DNA of 64,000 nt from Kitasatospora terrestris (GCF_039542905.1 NZ_BAABIS010000001.1:6262001-6326000); one strand, 5' to 3'; positions 1 through 8,916 are shown, counted from the stretch's first letter. Made by a program: numbers and translations. The notes: a model not told the origin generated them from the sequence alone.

Positions 1-150
1 CGACTCGGGCCCACCCGGCGGGTGGTGGCCTGCCCGCAGTGCGGCTCCCAGGACACCGAGGAGCTGTCCCGCTTCGGCTCCACCGCCTGCAAGTCGCTCT
101 GGCGCTGCCGCAGTTGCCGCGAACCCTTCGACCGGATCAAGGAGATCTGA
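1..150 (+). CDS. paaD: PaaD (PaaJ) phenylacetyl-CoA epoxidase assembly subunit, C-terminal end
   Basis: Partial gene; only the last 49 codons are inside the window. The fragment carries a C-x2-C ... C-x2-C zinc-ribbon-like tail (CPQCGS near the start, CRSCREPF near the end) with the segment ELSRFGSTACK that is typical of the end of PaaD/PaaJ, the protein that helps assemble or mature the phenylacetyl-CoA epoxidase PaaABC. Its TGA stop at 148-150 shares one base with the ATG of the next gene (TGATG), so the two are translationally coupled, as expected in a paaABCDE operon. The rest of the operon lies to the left of the window. Confidence 0.85.
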   Translation, partial: RLGPTRRVVACPQCGSQDTEELSRFGSTACKSLWRCRSCREPFDRIKEI

Positions 151-1241
151 TGGCCGTCCGCCGACCGACGTTCCACGAGCTGCGGATCGCGGCCCTGGAG
201 CCGCTGTGCGAGGACGCCGTCGCCGTCACCTTCGCCGTCCCCGACGCCCTCGCCGAGGACTTCGCCTTCCTCCCCGGCCAGACCCTCACCCTGCGGCGGA
301 TCGTCGACGGCGCCGACGAGCGCCGCTCGTACTCGCTCTGCTCGCCGGTCGGCGGGCCGCTGCGGATCGCCGTCCGCGAGGTGCCCGGCGGGTTGTTCTC
401 GCGCTGGCTGGTGCGCGACGCCCGGGTCGGCGAGAGCATCGAAGTCCTGCCGCCCTCCGGCCTGTTCAGCCCCTCACTGGACACTCCGGCCTCGCACGTG
501 CTGATCGCCGCAGGCTCCGGCATCACCCCGATGCTCTCCATCGCCGGCTCCGTCCTCGACGCCCACCCCTCGTCGCGGGTCGCCCTGCTGTACGGCAACC
601 GGCGCAGCGACACCGTGATGTTCGCCGACGAGCTCGCCGACCTGAAGGACCGCCACCTCGACCGGTTCCAACTCGTCCACGTGCTCTCCCGGGAGAGCCG
701 CGACGCCGAACTGCTCAGCGGCCGCCTCGACCCGGACCGGCTGGGGGCCCTGCTCACCGACCTCGTCGGGGTCGACGGCAGCGACCACTACTGGCTCTGC
801 GGCCCCTACGGCATGGTCACCGGCGCCCGCGAGGTCCTCGCCGAACTGGGCGTTCCCGCCGAGCGGGTGCACCAGGAACTCTTCCACGCCGAGGACGAGC
901 CGGTCGCCATGGGGGTCCCCCCGGCCGGAGGCTGGGGGAGGGTCGAGGCCGAACTCGACGGCGAGGCCAGCGAGGTCACCGTCGTCCTCGACGGCCGGGC
1001 CAGCACCCTCAGCCTGCCCCGCGACCGCTCCATCCTGGACGGCGCCCAGCGCTCCCGCCCCGACCTGCCGTTCGCCTGCAAGGGCGGCGTCTGCGGCACC
1101 TGCCGGGCCCTGGTCTGCGACGGCGAGGTCGAGATGCGCCGCAACTTCGCCCTGGAGGAGAAGGAACTCGCCGCCGGCTACGTCCTCACCTGCCAGGCCC
1201 GCCCCCTCACCGACAAGGTCACCGTCGACTACGACCGCTAG
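150..1241 (+). CDS. paaE: PaaE, ferredoxin-NADP reductase-like component of phenylacetyl-CoA epoxidase
   Basis: 363 residues. The protein feeds electrons from NADPH through FAD and a [2Fe-2S] cluster to the PaaABC epoxidase that opens aerobic phenylacetate degradation. The order is FAD-binding domain (RRSYSLCSP, the R-x-Y-S flavin motif), NADP domain (GSGITPML) and a C-terminal plant-type ferredoxin domain with cysteines 310, 315, 318 and 348 (C-x4-C-x2-C-x29-C). The domain order and length match PaaE. I chose the ATG at 150 because it overlaps the paaD stop; the frame stays open upstream, but that part only shadows paaD. It is the last gene of the paa operon, and the next gene is convergent. 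Confidence 0.92.
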   Translation: MAVRRPTFHELRIAALEPLCEDAVAVTFAVPDALAEDFAFLPGQTLTLRRIVDGADERRSYSLCSPVGGPLRIAVREVPGGLFSRWLVRDARVGESIEVLPPSGLFSPSLDTPASHVLIAAGSGITPMLSIAGSVLDAHPSSRVALLYGNRRSDTVMFADELADLKDRHLDRFQLVHVLSRESRDAELLSGRLDPDRLGALLTDLVGVDGSDHYWLCGPYGMVTGAREVLAELGVPAERVHQELFHAEDEPVAMGVPPAGGWGRVEAELDGEASEVTVVLDGRASTLSLPRDRSILDGAQRSRPDLPFACKGGVCGTCRALVCDGEVEMRRNFALEEKELAAGYVLTCQARPLTDKVTVDYDR

Positions 1242-1247
1242 GTCGTC

Positions 1248-1589
1248 CTACGGCGGGGGGATCGGGCCCGGGGCCGGGACGGAGGTGGGGCGCCAGGTGC
1301 TGCCGTCGGGCAGGTCCTGGCGCCCGCCGAGCAGGTAGTCGATGCCGTCCTCGAACTCGATCTCCCACCCGCCGTCGGCGAGGGCCTGCCGGAACGCCGC
1401 CTTGACGGTGTCGCTCAGCGGGTACACGCCGGCCAGCAGCCACGCGTCCGGGCCCCGGTCGAAGAGGTGCCGGACCAGCAGGACTTGCTCGCGGTCGAGC
1501 GTCGATTCGCTGTGCAACTCCTCGCCGCGCCGGCCCTCCAGCTCCCAGAGCACGTTCCGGCCGTCGGCGAACGGGTAGTCGTCGATCAT
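1248..1589 (-). CDS. Small uncharacterised protein coupled to a flavin monooxygenase
   Basis: 113 residues; I do not recognise the family. The sequence is hydrophilic with no membrane segment or signal peptide, is rich in Asp, Glu and Arg, and ends in a Pro-rich stretch. Its ATG at 1589 overlaps the TGA of the upstream flavoprotein gene (ATGA), so the two are co-transcribed and probably co-translated. Third codon positions are strongly GC-rich, as expected of a real gene here. It runs convergent with paaE only 6 bases away. Function unknown; a partner or accessory role to the monooxygenase is only suggested by the coupling. Confidence 0.6.
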   Translation of the reverse strand: MIDDYPFADGRNVLWELEGRRGEELHSESTLDREQVLLVRHLFDRGPDAWLLAGVYPLSDTVKAAFRQALADGGWEIEFEDGIDYLLGGRQDLPDGSTWRPTSVPAPGPIPPP

Positions 1590-2725
1590 GGCGCCGAGCC
1601 CAGTCGTCGGATGCCGGCCGGGGCCGCGTGGGCCGGGGCGGCGGCCGTTCGCGGGTCGCCGAGGAGTTCGACGAGCTCGTTGACGGCGGCGCGGCCGGCC
1701 CGGTTGGCGCCGATGGTGGAGGCGGAGGGGCCGTAGCCGACCAGGTGGATGCGGGGGTCGGCGGTGGCGCGGGTGCCGTCCACCCGGATGCCACCGCCGG
1801 GCTCGCGCAGGCCGAGCGGGGCGAGGTGGGTGGTCTCGGCGCGGAAGCCGGTCGCCCAGACGATCGCGTCGACCGGCAGCTCATGGTCGCCCCAGGCGAC
1901 GCCGTGCTCGGTCAGCCGGTCGAACACGGGCCGCCGCCGCAGCACCCCGAGCTGCTCCGCGCGCCGGTACGCGACGCTCGGACCGAGCCCGGTCACGCTC
2001 ACCACGCTGCGCACCGGCAGCCCCTGCCTGACCCGCTTCTCCACCTCGGCGACCACCGCGCGCCCGTACTCGGGCGTGAACGGCCCCTCGTGGAAGACGG
2101 GTTCGCTGCGGGTGACCCACACCGTCTCGGCGACGCCGCCGAGTTCGGAGAGCACCTGGATCGCCGACGCCCCGCCGCCGACCACCACCACGCGCTGTCC
2201 GGCGAAGGACTCCGGCCCCCGGTAGTCGGCGTAGTGCAGCTGCCGCCCGGCGAAGTGCCCCGGGTAGTGCGGCAGGAAGGGCCTGCTCCACGTCCCGGTG
2301 GCGTTGACCAGGGCGCGGGCCGTCCACGGTCCGGCGTCGGTGTCCACCAGCAGCCGCCCGTCGGGCAGGGGCCGCACCGCCCGGACCCGGACCGGCCGGA
2401 CCACCGGCAGGGCGTGCTTCGCCTCGTACGCCGCGAAGTACCCGGGCACCACCTCGCGGGCGGGCGCCTGCGGGTCGGCCGGCGGCAGCTCGAAGTCCGG
2501 CAGGTCGTGGAAGCCGTGCACGGTCGCCATCCGCAGCGACGGCGAGCGGTGCGCCCACGCGCCGCCGGGCGCCGCGTCGGCGTCCAGCACCACGAAGCCG
2601 GTGTACGGCGCGAAGCCGCGCCGTCGCAGGTGGTACGCGGCCGACAGGCCGGCCTGGCCGGCGCCGATCACCACCACGTCCACCGGACGGGGCGCGGAAC
2701 CTTCTGTTGCACCGTAAACAGTCAC
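1586..2725 (-). CDS. FAD-dependent NAD(P)-binding monooxygenase/oxidoreductase
   Basis: 379 residues from a GTG at 2725. Two Rossmann dinucleotide motifs are visible: GAGQAG at residues 21-26 for FAD and GGGASA at 183-188 for NAD(P)H. The late ATGF motif (AIVWATGFRAET) is typical of class B flavoprotein monooxygenases and of small single-component oxidoreductases of the CzcO/TrkA-like kind. The protein should be cytoplasmic. The substrate cannot be read from sequence. The frame continues upstream over the neighbouring gene, but homology begins only at the GTG, so the longer version is a shadow. It is the first gene of a two-gene unit with the 113-residue protein (ATGA overlap). Confidence 0.8.
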   Translation of the reverse strand: MTVYGATEGSAPRPVDVVVIGAGQAGLSAAYHLRRRGFAPYTGFVVLDADAAPGGAWAHRSPSLRMATVHGFHDLPDFELPPADPQAPAREVVPGYFAAYEAKHALPVVRPVRVRAVRPLPDGRLLVDTDAGPWTARALVNATGTWSRPFLPHYPGHFAGRQLHYADYRGPESFAGQRVVVVGGGASAIQVLSELGGVAETVWVTRSEPVFHEGPFTPEYGRAVVAEVEKRVRQGLPVRSVVSVTGLGPSVAYRRAEQLGVLRRRPVFDRLTEHGVAWGDHELPVDAIVWATGFRAETTHLAPLGLREPGGGIRVDGTRATADPRIHLVGYGPSASTIGANRAGRAAVNELVELLGDPRTAAAPAHAAPAGIRRLGSAP

Positions 2726-2775
2726 GATGGTGAAACATCGGGCCGGGGCCGGCTGTTCCCGGGCAGCCGCCCGGG

Positions 2776-3636
2776 TCAGCCCGCGAGGGCCGCCCGCACG
2801 GCGCGGACCAGCCGCTCCGGGCCGTCCGGCAGGTGGGTGAGGAACAGGCGCGGCTCGGTCAGCTCCAGCTCGATCAGCACCGGTGAACCGTCCTCGGTGC
2901 GCACCAGGTCCACCCGGGCGTACAGCAGCTCCGCCCGCTCCGGCACGGCGGCCAGCACCCGTTCGGCCACCGCCAGCTGGTCGGCGTCCGGCTCGCGCAC
3001 CGCGTCCTCGAACCCGACCTCGCCGGACAGCATCGGCCGCCGCCGGATCGCGTGGCTGAACCGCCCGCCCAGGAAGAGCAGCGAGGTCTCGCCCTCCCGC
3101 TCCACCATCGGCAGGTACGGCTGCACCATCGCGGTGCGGCCCGCCGCGGTCAGCGTCCGGACGTGCGCGAGAGCCTCGGCGCGGTCCGTGGTGCGCACGG
3201 TGTCCCGGGCGCCCGAGGAGACGGTCGGCTTCACCACCAGCTCCGGCCACGGTGCGAAGCCTCCGCCGGCCTCCCCGTCGAGCTCGTCGCCGGGCGCCGC
3301 CCAGGCGGTCGGCACCACCGGCACGCCCGCCTCGGCGAGCGTCCGCAGGTAGGTCTTGTCGGTGTTGCGCTCCAGTACCGGCGCCGGGTTGGCCAGCCGG
3401 GTCACCGCGGCGACCTTCTCCGCCCACGCCAGGAACGCGGGCCGGTCGAGGATGTAGTCCCACGGGCTGCGCACCACCACGAGCGCGAACCGGCCCCAGT
3501 CCACCGACCCGTCCCGCCAGTCGACCGCCTCCGCCGGCACCCCGAGCCGCTCGAACGCGGCCAGGACCGCCGACAGCTCGGGATCCTCGATCAGCCCGCT
3601 GGTCACGTAGGCCACGGGCGGGGTGCTGCTGGTCAC
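2776..3636 (-). CDS. ATP-grasp domain protein, probable carboxylate-amine ligase
   Basis: 286 residues. The protein has the shape of a compact ATP-grasp ligase: an N-terminal preATP region with RSPWDY near residue 57, Lys94 in DKTYL, Lys136 in VVKPTVSSGA as the second ATP-binding lysine, and a C-terminal IELELTEP segment that replaces the usual metal-binding E-x-N. This subgroup is related to RimK/DcsG-like ligases, which join a carboxylate to an amine through an acyl phosphate. The substrate is unknown. It stands alone on the minus strand, 50 bases before the flavoprotein gene, and could form one transcript with it. Confidence 0.72.
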   Translation of the reverse strand: MTSSTPPVAYVTSGLIEDPELSAVLAAFERLGVPAEAVDWRDGSVDWGRFALVVVRSPWDYILDRPAFLAWAEKVAAVTRLANPAPVLERNTDKTYLRTLAEAGVPVVPTAWAAPGDELDGEAGGGFAPWPELVVKPTVSSGARDTVRTTDRAEALAHVRTLTAAGRTAMVQPYLPMVEREGETSLLFLGGRFSHAIRRRPMLSGEVGFEDAVREPDADQLAVAERVLAAVPERAELLYARVDLVRTEDGSPVLIELELTEPRLFLTHLPDGPERLVRAVRAALAG

Positions 3637-3787
3637 GGACTCTCCCGAACGCTGGTCACTTGATCACCAGCTGCCGACCCTGCTTCCCGACCCGCGCCCG
3701 TGTCAACCGGTTTCCGCAGGCCGGGAGGGGGGCGGGGTCGGGGTCGGGAGGGGCCGAGGCCGGCAGATCGGGTCAGCAGGCCGGGGG

Positions 3788-4159
3788 TCAGCCGACCGGG
3801 GAGATCACCGCGGCGGTGCCGTAGGCGCAGATCTCCGTTCCCAGGTCGGCCGCCTCCGTCACGTCGAACCGCATCATTAGGACCGCGTTGCCGCCGCGCG
3901 CCCGGGTCTGCTCGACCAGCCGCTCCATCGCCTGGTTGCGGCTCTCGACCAGGGTCTTGGTCAGGCCCTTGAGCTCACCGCCCATCAGGGACTTGAAACC
4001 GGCGCCGATCTGCGAGCCGATGTGCCGGCTGCGCACGGTCAGGCCGAAGACCTCGCCGATCACCCGGTCGACCCGGTGACCCGGCACGTCGTTGGTGGTC
4101 ACCACCAGGACAGTGTCCGACGGGCGCTGCCCGCCGCCGTACTCGTCGATGTTGCTCAT
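3788..4159 (-). CDS. YbjQ family (UPF0145) protein
   Basis: 123 residues. The segment LVVTTNDVPGHRVDRVIGEVFGL followed by SRNQAMERLVEQTRARGGNAVL and CAYGTAAVI matches the YbjQ/UPF0145 family, small proteins that assemble as oligomers with a jelly-like fold and have been annotated as heavy-metal binding. Their biochemical role is not settled. Length and domain coverage are normal for the family, about 105-125 residues. The gene is monocistronic, with about 150 bases to the ATP-grasp gene downstream. Confidence 0.85.
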   Translation of the reverse strand: MSNIDEYGGGQRPSDTVLVVTTNDVPGHRVDRVIGEVFGLTVRSRHIGSQIGAGFKSLMGGELKGLTKTLVESRNQAMERLVEQTRARGGNAVLMMRFDVTEAADLGTEICAYGTAAVISPVG

Positions 4160-4293
4160 CCCCCCACCCTGCGGGACGGCAGGTGGTTCGGAGCGCCCGA
4201 CGCGCCGGTCCGGGCGGCACGCCGCCCGGGCTGACCACAGCTCAGTCCGCCGGTCAGTGGACTCGCCGTGCCGCGTTCTGCAAACCTTGTCGC

Positions 4294-5214
4294 ATGGGCG
4301 AGCGAAGCGATCATCCGCAGGGGCCGGGCGCCACCGAGAACTCCGGTGCGCAGGAGATCGAGGCGACCGTGGTGCTCGGCATCCGGATCACCGACTGGCC
4401 GGCGCTGCGCGCAGCCGCCCGCGCCGCCGTCGAGAACCTCGACTTCGCCGGGATCGACCCGGCCGGGCAGCGCGAGGAACTCCTGCGCGAGGTCTCCGAG
4501 GACCCCAACGCGGCACTCGGGGCCCTCCTCCACCCCGACCGGCTGGTCGCCGCCATCCCCGGCATCGAAGCGCTCGGCGGCACCCTGGAGATCAGCGTCA
4601 CCGACGACTTCGCCCCCGACTTCGCGGAACTCTTCCCGCTGGAGAGCGAGGACGGCGACAACGGCGACTGGACCCTCACCCCGCGCACCGCCTGCCTGCT
4701 GCACACCCAGCTGATCGGCCTCGCCGACGCCGCCTACGACGACCTGGAAGAGCACGGCGACGACCCCGTCACCGACGAGGACGAGGGCGACTGGACGGTC
4801 TTCGGGCGGCTCCCCGCCCGCACCTGGCACCTCCACCGGGGCTGGCGCCGCGCCCTCGCCCGCACCTTCGACGACCTCGCCGACGACCTCGCCCTCGGCG
4901 AATGGCCGCTGCCCCGCTGCCTCGCCGAGGAGATCGCGCTGCGCCTCGCGCTCAGCGACGCCCGCGCCCTGCTCGGCGCCCAGCCCGAGTCCGTCGCCGA
5001 CATGATGGGCGACCTGCCGGCCGACCTGTACGACTACGACTGGGACGGCTGCGCCGACGAACTCTTCGGCGTCTTCGGCCCCGACGACGGCGACCCCGAC
5101 CTCGGTGCCGCCCAGCGGACCGAGGCGCTGCTCGCCGCGACCCACCCCGAGGGCTGGTTCCTGCCGTACGAGGACGCGGAGGAGCGGGACACCGGGCGCG
5201 GCTACCGGCGCTGA
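4294..5214 (+). CDS. Uncharacterised acidic protein
   Basis: 306 residues; family not recognised. The protein is very acidic (runs such as ESEDGDNGDW and DPVTDEDEGDW), soluble, and has no signal peptide or membrane helix. A central segment with several Trp and His (RTWHLHRGWRRAL) may form a folded core. The ATG at 4294 opens with the codons for GERSD, whose DNA shares a 13-base core with the start of the 26-codon ORF at 55196 (see findings). An upstream in-frame start at 4183 exists but would place 37 residues of poor coding quality before it. Probably monocistronic. Confidence 0.6.
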   Translation: MGERSDHPQGPGATENSGAQEIEATVVLGIRITDWPALRAAARAAVENLDFAGIDPAGQREELLREVSEDPNAALGALLHPDRLVAAIPGIEALGGTLEISVTDDFAPDFAELFPLESEDGDNGDWTLTPRTACLLHTQLIGLADAAYDDLEEHGDDPVTDEDEGDWTVFGRLPARTWHLHRGWRRALARTFDDLADDLALGEWPLPRCLAEEIALRLALSDARALLGAQPESVADMMGDLPADLYDYDWDGCADELFGVFGPDDGDPDLGAAQRTEALLAATHPEGWFLPYEDAEERDTGRGYRR

Positions 5215-5268
5215 GCCACCGGAAGGGGCGGGAGGGGCCGGGAGGGGCGGAGCTGGCATGCTGGTGGG

Positions 5269-5979
5269 GTGAGTTCACCGTTCGATGACCCGGCCGCCGC
5301 ACCCGCCCCCGACTCGCGCGACGCCAAGGAGCAGTACGTGCTCCCGCTGGTCGTCCGGCTGGAGCGGACCGACCCGCCCGCCCGCACCGACGCGCTGGAG
5401 ACCTCGGCGCGGGCCGTCCTGAGGCTGCTCGCGGACCCCCGGGTCACCGACGACGGCGGCGAGTGGGCCGAGCGGGTCGAGGCCTGGGAGGACGCCCGGA
5501 TCCGGAAGGTCGTCCGGCGGGCCCGCGGCGGCGAGTGGCGCAAGGCGGGCGAGCTGCCCGGCATCACCGTGGCCGGGGAGGGCGCGGAGGTCCGGGTGTT
5601 CCCGCCGGTGCCGCTCGACGGGTGGCCCAAGGAGCTCGCCAAGCTGCAGGTGTCCGGCACCGACCTGGACGACCCGGTGGAGCCCGGCCCGGTCCCGGAC
5701 GGGACGCCGGTGCTGTGGCTCAACCCGGAGGTAGGGATGAGCGCCGGCAAGGCGATGGCGCAGACCGGGCACGCGGCGCAGCTCGCCTGGTGGCGGCTGG
5801 ACGGGGCGCAGCGCAAGGAGTGGGCGCAGAGCGGCTTCGCGCTCGCCGTCCGCACCGCGACGGCCGAGGCCTGGGCGGAGCTGACGGCGAGCGGGCTGCC
5901 GCTCGTCCGCGACGCGGGCTTCACCGAGATCGCCCCCGGCAGCTGCACGGTCGTCGCCGACCACCCGGCGCTCCGGTGA
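5269..5979 (+). CDS. PTH2-type peptidyl-tRNA hydrolase with long N-terminal extension
   Basis: 236 residues from a GTG at 5269. The last 90 residues carry the PTH2 signature: GMSAGKAMAQTGHAA at 157-170 (catalytic-type Lys161) and a C-terminal RDAGFTEIAPGS...TVVA segment. PTH2 enzymes recycle peptidyl-tRNA by cutting the ester bond. Typical PTH2 proteins are about 115-120 residues, so roughly 140 residues are extra; they are rich in Asp, Arg and Pro, and I do not recognise a domain in them. Actinobacteria normally also have the bacterial Pth, so this is likely a second enzyme. The gene is convergent with the ABC permease gene. Confidence 0.75.
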   Translation: MSSPFDDPAAAPAPDSRDAKEQYVLPLVVRLERTDPPARTDALETSARAVLRLLADPRVTDDGGEWAERVEAWEDARIRKVVRRARGGEWRKAGELPGITVAGEGAEVRVFPPVPLDGWPKELAKLQVSGTDLDDPVEPGPVPDGTPVLWLNPEVGMSAGKAMAQTGHAAQLAWWRLDGAQRKEWAQSGFALAVRTATAEAWAELTASGLPLVRDAGFTEIAPGSCTVVADHPALR

Positions 5980-5986
5980 CCGCGCC

Positions 5987-6727
5987 CTAGCCGTCCTTGC
6001 GCCGGAGGACCCGTAGTCCGCCGTAGGCGGCGAGGGCGGTCCAGCAGAGCATCACCAGGAGGCCGGTGGTGTGGCCGATCGGGACGTCGGGGTTCTCGCC
6101 GAGGCGCAGGGCGTGGAGCCCGGCGCGGTCGGGGAGGATCCAGGCGACCTCCCGCAGGCCCGGCAGGGCGCTGAGGACGGTGGTGCCGAGGAAGAGGGTC
6201 GGCGTGAGCAGCCCCATCGCGGCGGTGAGGTTGCGCAGCACGGTGGTGAGGCCGAGGCAGAGCACCACCAGCAGCGGGTGGTAGAGGACACCGGCGGCGA
6301 GGGCGCGGACGGCGCCGGGGCGGTCGAGGTCGAGTCCGACGGTGCCGGCGGTGGCGAGGGCGGAGCCGGCGACGGTGGCGAGCCCGACGGCGAGGCCGAG
6401 GCCGGCGCCGATCAGGAGCTTGCCGCGGTAGAACCGGGCGCGGTCGGGGACGGCGGTGAGCGAGGTGCGGACGGTGCCGGTGGCGTACTCCTGGCCGATC
6501 AGCAGGATGCCGAGGCAGGCGACCGCGACCTGGCCGAAGTTGAGGCCGTAGTAGAGGCCCACCATCGGGTCCTCGGTGAGCGAGGTGTCGACCTTGCCGT
6601 AGGCGAGCTGGACGGCGGTGGTGATGCCGACGCTGAGGACGGCGGCGAGCAGCGGGGTGGTCCAGAGCGGGCGCAGGGTGGTGACCTTGACCCATTCGGC
6701 GCGCAGCGGGTGGGTGGTGGCGGTCAT
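5987..6727 (-). CDS. ABC-2 type transporter permease
   Basis: 246 residues. About six hydrophobic helices can be picked out, with the sequence GQEYATGTVRTSL between the second and third, typical of ABC-2 permeases of the NatB/bacitracin-export kind, followed by RFYRGKLL. It should pair with the ATPase encoded just upstream; its ATG at 6727 overlaps the ATPase stop (ATGA). The exported substrate is unknown. In streptomycetes such pairs next to a NarL-type two-component system often serve peptide or antibiotic resistance, but that is inference. Confidence 0.85.
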   Translation of the reverse strand: MTATTHPLRAEWVKVTTLRPLWTTPLLAAVLSVGITTAVQLAYGKVDTSLTEDPMVGLYYGLNFGQVAVACLGILLIGQEYATGTVRTSLTAVPDRARFYRGKLLIGAGLGLAVGLATVAGSALATAGTVGLDLDRPGAVRALAAGVLYHPLLVVLCLGLTTVLRNLTAAMGLLTPTLFLGTTVLSALPGLREVAWILPDRAGLHALRLGENPDVPIGHTTGLLVMLCWTALAAYGGLRVLRRKDG

Positions 6728-7632
6728 GCCGTCACCGCCCGGTACTCGACGGCGTCCGCGGTCATGCGCATGAAGGCGTCCTCCAGGGAGTCGTGCCGGA
6801 CGGAGAGTTCGACGAGGGTGACCCGGTGCGCGGCGGCGAGGGCGCCGAGCGCTTCGGGATCGGTGCCGGCGACGTCGTAGGCGCCGCCGGTGACGGGTTC
6901 GGCGGTGAGGCCGTTGGCGCGCAGGAGTTCGGCGAGGGCGGCCGGGTGGAGCGCCCGGACGCGGACCCGGCGGCGGCCGTGGCGGTGCAGGAAGTCCTCG
7001 GTGCCGGTGTCGGCGAGCAGCCGGCCGCGGCCGATGACCACCAGCTGGTCGGCGGTCTGCGCCATCTCGCCCATCAGGTGGGAGGAGACGAGCACGGCCC
7101 GGCCCTCGGCGGCGAGGCCGCGCAGCAGGGTGCGGATCCACCGGATGCCCTCGGGGTCGAGGCCGTTGACCGGCTCGTCGAGCAGCAGGGCGGCCGGGTC
7201 GCCGAGCAGGGCGGCGGCGAGGCCGAGGCGTTGGCGCATGCCGAGGGAGAAGCGGCGGATCCGCCGGTCGGCGGCGTCGGCGAGGCCGACCTGGGCGAGG
7301 ACCTCGTCGACCCGGCGGGCGGAGAGGCCGTTGCTCGCGGCGAGCCAGCGCAGGTGGCCGCGGGCGGTGCGGCCGCCGTGCACCGCGTCGGCGTCCAGCA
7401 GGGCGCCCACCCGGCGCAGCGGGTCGGCGAGTTCGGCGTACGGGCGGCCGTCGATCAGGGCCTCGCCGGAGGTCGGCCGGTCCAGGCCGAGCAGCAGGCG
7501 CAGGGTGGTGGACTTCCCGGCGCCGTTCGGGCCGAGGAAGCCGGTCACCCGGCCGGGTTCGACCCGGAAGTCGAGCCGGTCGACGACGGTGGCCCCGCCG
7601 TACGTCTTGGTGAGCGAGCGGACCTCGATCAC
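6724..7632 (-). CDS. ABC-2 transporter ATP-binding protein
   Basis: 302 residues from a GTG at 7632. Walker A GPNGAGKST, signature FSLGMRQR, Walker B ALLLDEP followed by NGLDPEG and the switch histidine in VSSHLM are all present, so the ATPase should be active. The C-terminal 80 residues form a regulatory region like that of DrrA/CcmA-type ATPases. It partners with the overlapping permease gene. The gene faces the histidine kinase gene across a 135-base promoter region, an arrangement common for ABC exporters controlled by their own two-component system. Confidence 0.9.
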   Translation of the reverse strand: MIEVRSLTKTYGGATVVDRLDFRVEPGRVTGFLGPNGAGKSTTLRLLLGLDRPTSGEALIDGRPYAELADPLRRVGALLDADAVHGGRTARGHLRWLAASNGLSARRVDEVLAQVGLADAADRRIRRFSLGMRQRLGLAAALLGDPAALLLDEPVNGLDPEGIRWIRTLLRGLAAEGRAVLVSSHLMGEMAQTADQLVVIGRGRLLADTGTEDFLHRHGRRRVRVRALHPAALAELLRANGLTAEPVTGGAYDVAGTDPEALGALAAAHRVTLVELSVRHDSLEDAFMRMTADAVEYRAVTA

Positions 7633-7767
7633 GGGCTGCCTCCCCTGGTTGCGGTTGGTGCTCCGAGTCAACCCGGCGGGGCGGGTCCCGCGGATCCCGC
7701 CGGGGAGTGGACGGCCTCCCTCCCGGGAGGGAGCCGCCGACGGACCGGCCGCTGACAGGATGGGGGG

Positions 7768-8916
7768 ATGCCCGTGATCTTCGCTCCGCTGTTCCGCCCG
7801 GTCACCTACGCCCGGTGGCTGCACCTGCTGATCGGTGTGGTCTTCGCCGGGGTGGTGGTGCTGGTCTACCCCGGGACGGAGGGGGTGTCGGCCCTCCGTG
7901 CGGCGGTGCTCAGCGGAGCGGTGGACGTGGTGCTGCTGAGTGCGGCCGCGATGATCCCGGCGGTGCGCCGGGCGGAGGGCGTGCAGGCGCGGCTGCTGCT
8001 GGCGCCGGAGCGGGAGGAGTCGATCGGCGCGGCGCCGTCGGCGGGTTGGCGGGACCGGGCGCGGACCGCGGTGTGGCTGATCGCCCGGGTCGGGCTCGGC
8101 ACCCTGGTGGGGATCGCGACGGTCCGCGCGCTGACCGTCGGCGCGTGGCTGGTGGGGCCCGCGCCCGGCCCGGGCGCGCTGCTGCTGCCGGCGCCGGCGT
8201 TCGCCCTGCTGTGGCTGGTCGTCTTCGCGGGGCGGCTGCAACTGTGGCTGGCGCAGACGCTGTTGGGCCCGTCGGCGGCGGAGCGGCTGGCCGAGGCCGA
8301 GCTGCGCGCCGAGCGGCTGCTCGAACGCAACCGGCTGGCAAGGGAGTTGCACGACTCGATCGGCCACGCGCTGACCGTGACGGTGCTGCAGGCGGGCGCG
8401 GCCAGGGAGGTCGCCGATCCGGCGTTCCGGGAGCGGGCGCTGGAGGCGATCGAGACGGTCGGGCGGCGGGCGATGGAGGACCTGGAACGGATGCTGGTCC
8501 TGCTGCGCGACGCGCCGGACGCGGTGCCCGCCGAACAGCCGGGCATCGACCGGGTCGGGGAACTCTTCGAAGGGGCGCGCGCGGCGGGCAGCCCGGTCGA
8601 GGCCGACGTGGCGGTGCGCGGCGCCGAGCTGCCCGGCGTGCTGTCGCGGGAGGCCTACCGGATCGTCCAGGAGGGCGTCACCAACGCGCTCAAGCACGCG
8701 CCCGGGGCGCCGATCCGGGTACGCGGCCGGGTCGAGGGCGGGACGCTGGTGCTGAGCTGCCGCAACGCGCTGGTCGGCGGCGGCGGCAAGGGCGGTGGGA
8801 AGGGCCTGCGCGGGATCCGGGAGCGGGCGGTGCTGCTCGGCGGTGATGCGACGGGTGAAGCGGTCGACGGGGAGTGGCTGCTGCGGGTACGGCTGCCGGT
8901 ACGGTTGGCCGGGTGA
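7768..8916 (+). CDS. NarL-type sensor histidine kinase (HisKA_3)
   Basis: 382 residues. Four or five hydrophobic segments span residues about 16-62 and 105-165. They are followed by a short coiled linker and the dimerisation motif ARELHDSIGH with phospho-acceptor His195, then the N-box EGVTNALKH (Asn306) and the GKGLRGIRER G-box. This is the HisKA_3/HATPase layout of NarX/DesK-type kinases. The TGA overlaps the GTG of the response regulator (GTGA). The pair probably controls the divergent ABC exporter. The input stimulus is not visible; no large extracellular domain is present, so it may sense the membrane. Confidence 0.88.
   Translation: MPVIFAPLFRPVTYARWLHLLIGVVFAGVVVLVYPGTEGVSALRAAVLSGAVDVVLLSAAAMIPAVRRAEGVQARLLLAPEREESIGAAPSAGWRDRARTAVWLIARVGLGTLVGIATVRALTVGAWLVGPAPGPGALLLPAPAFALLWLVVFAGRLQLWLAQTLLGPSAAERLAEAELRAERLLERNRLARELHDSIGHALTVTVLQAGAAREVADPAFRERALEAIETVGRRAMEDLERMLVLLRDAPDAVPAEQPGIDRVGELFEGARAAGSPVEADVAVRGAELPGVLSREAYRIVQEGVTNALKHAPGAPIRVRGRVEGGTLVLSCRNALVGGGGKGGGKGLRGIRERAVLLGGDATGEAVDGEWLLRVRLPVRLAG

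Noticed and set aside
4236..4293. Extended start at 4183 for the acidic orphan
   Set aside because: The added 37 residues are Arg/Gly-rich with weak coding bias, and the ATG at 4294 is the better candidate.
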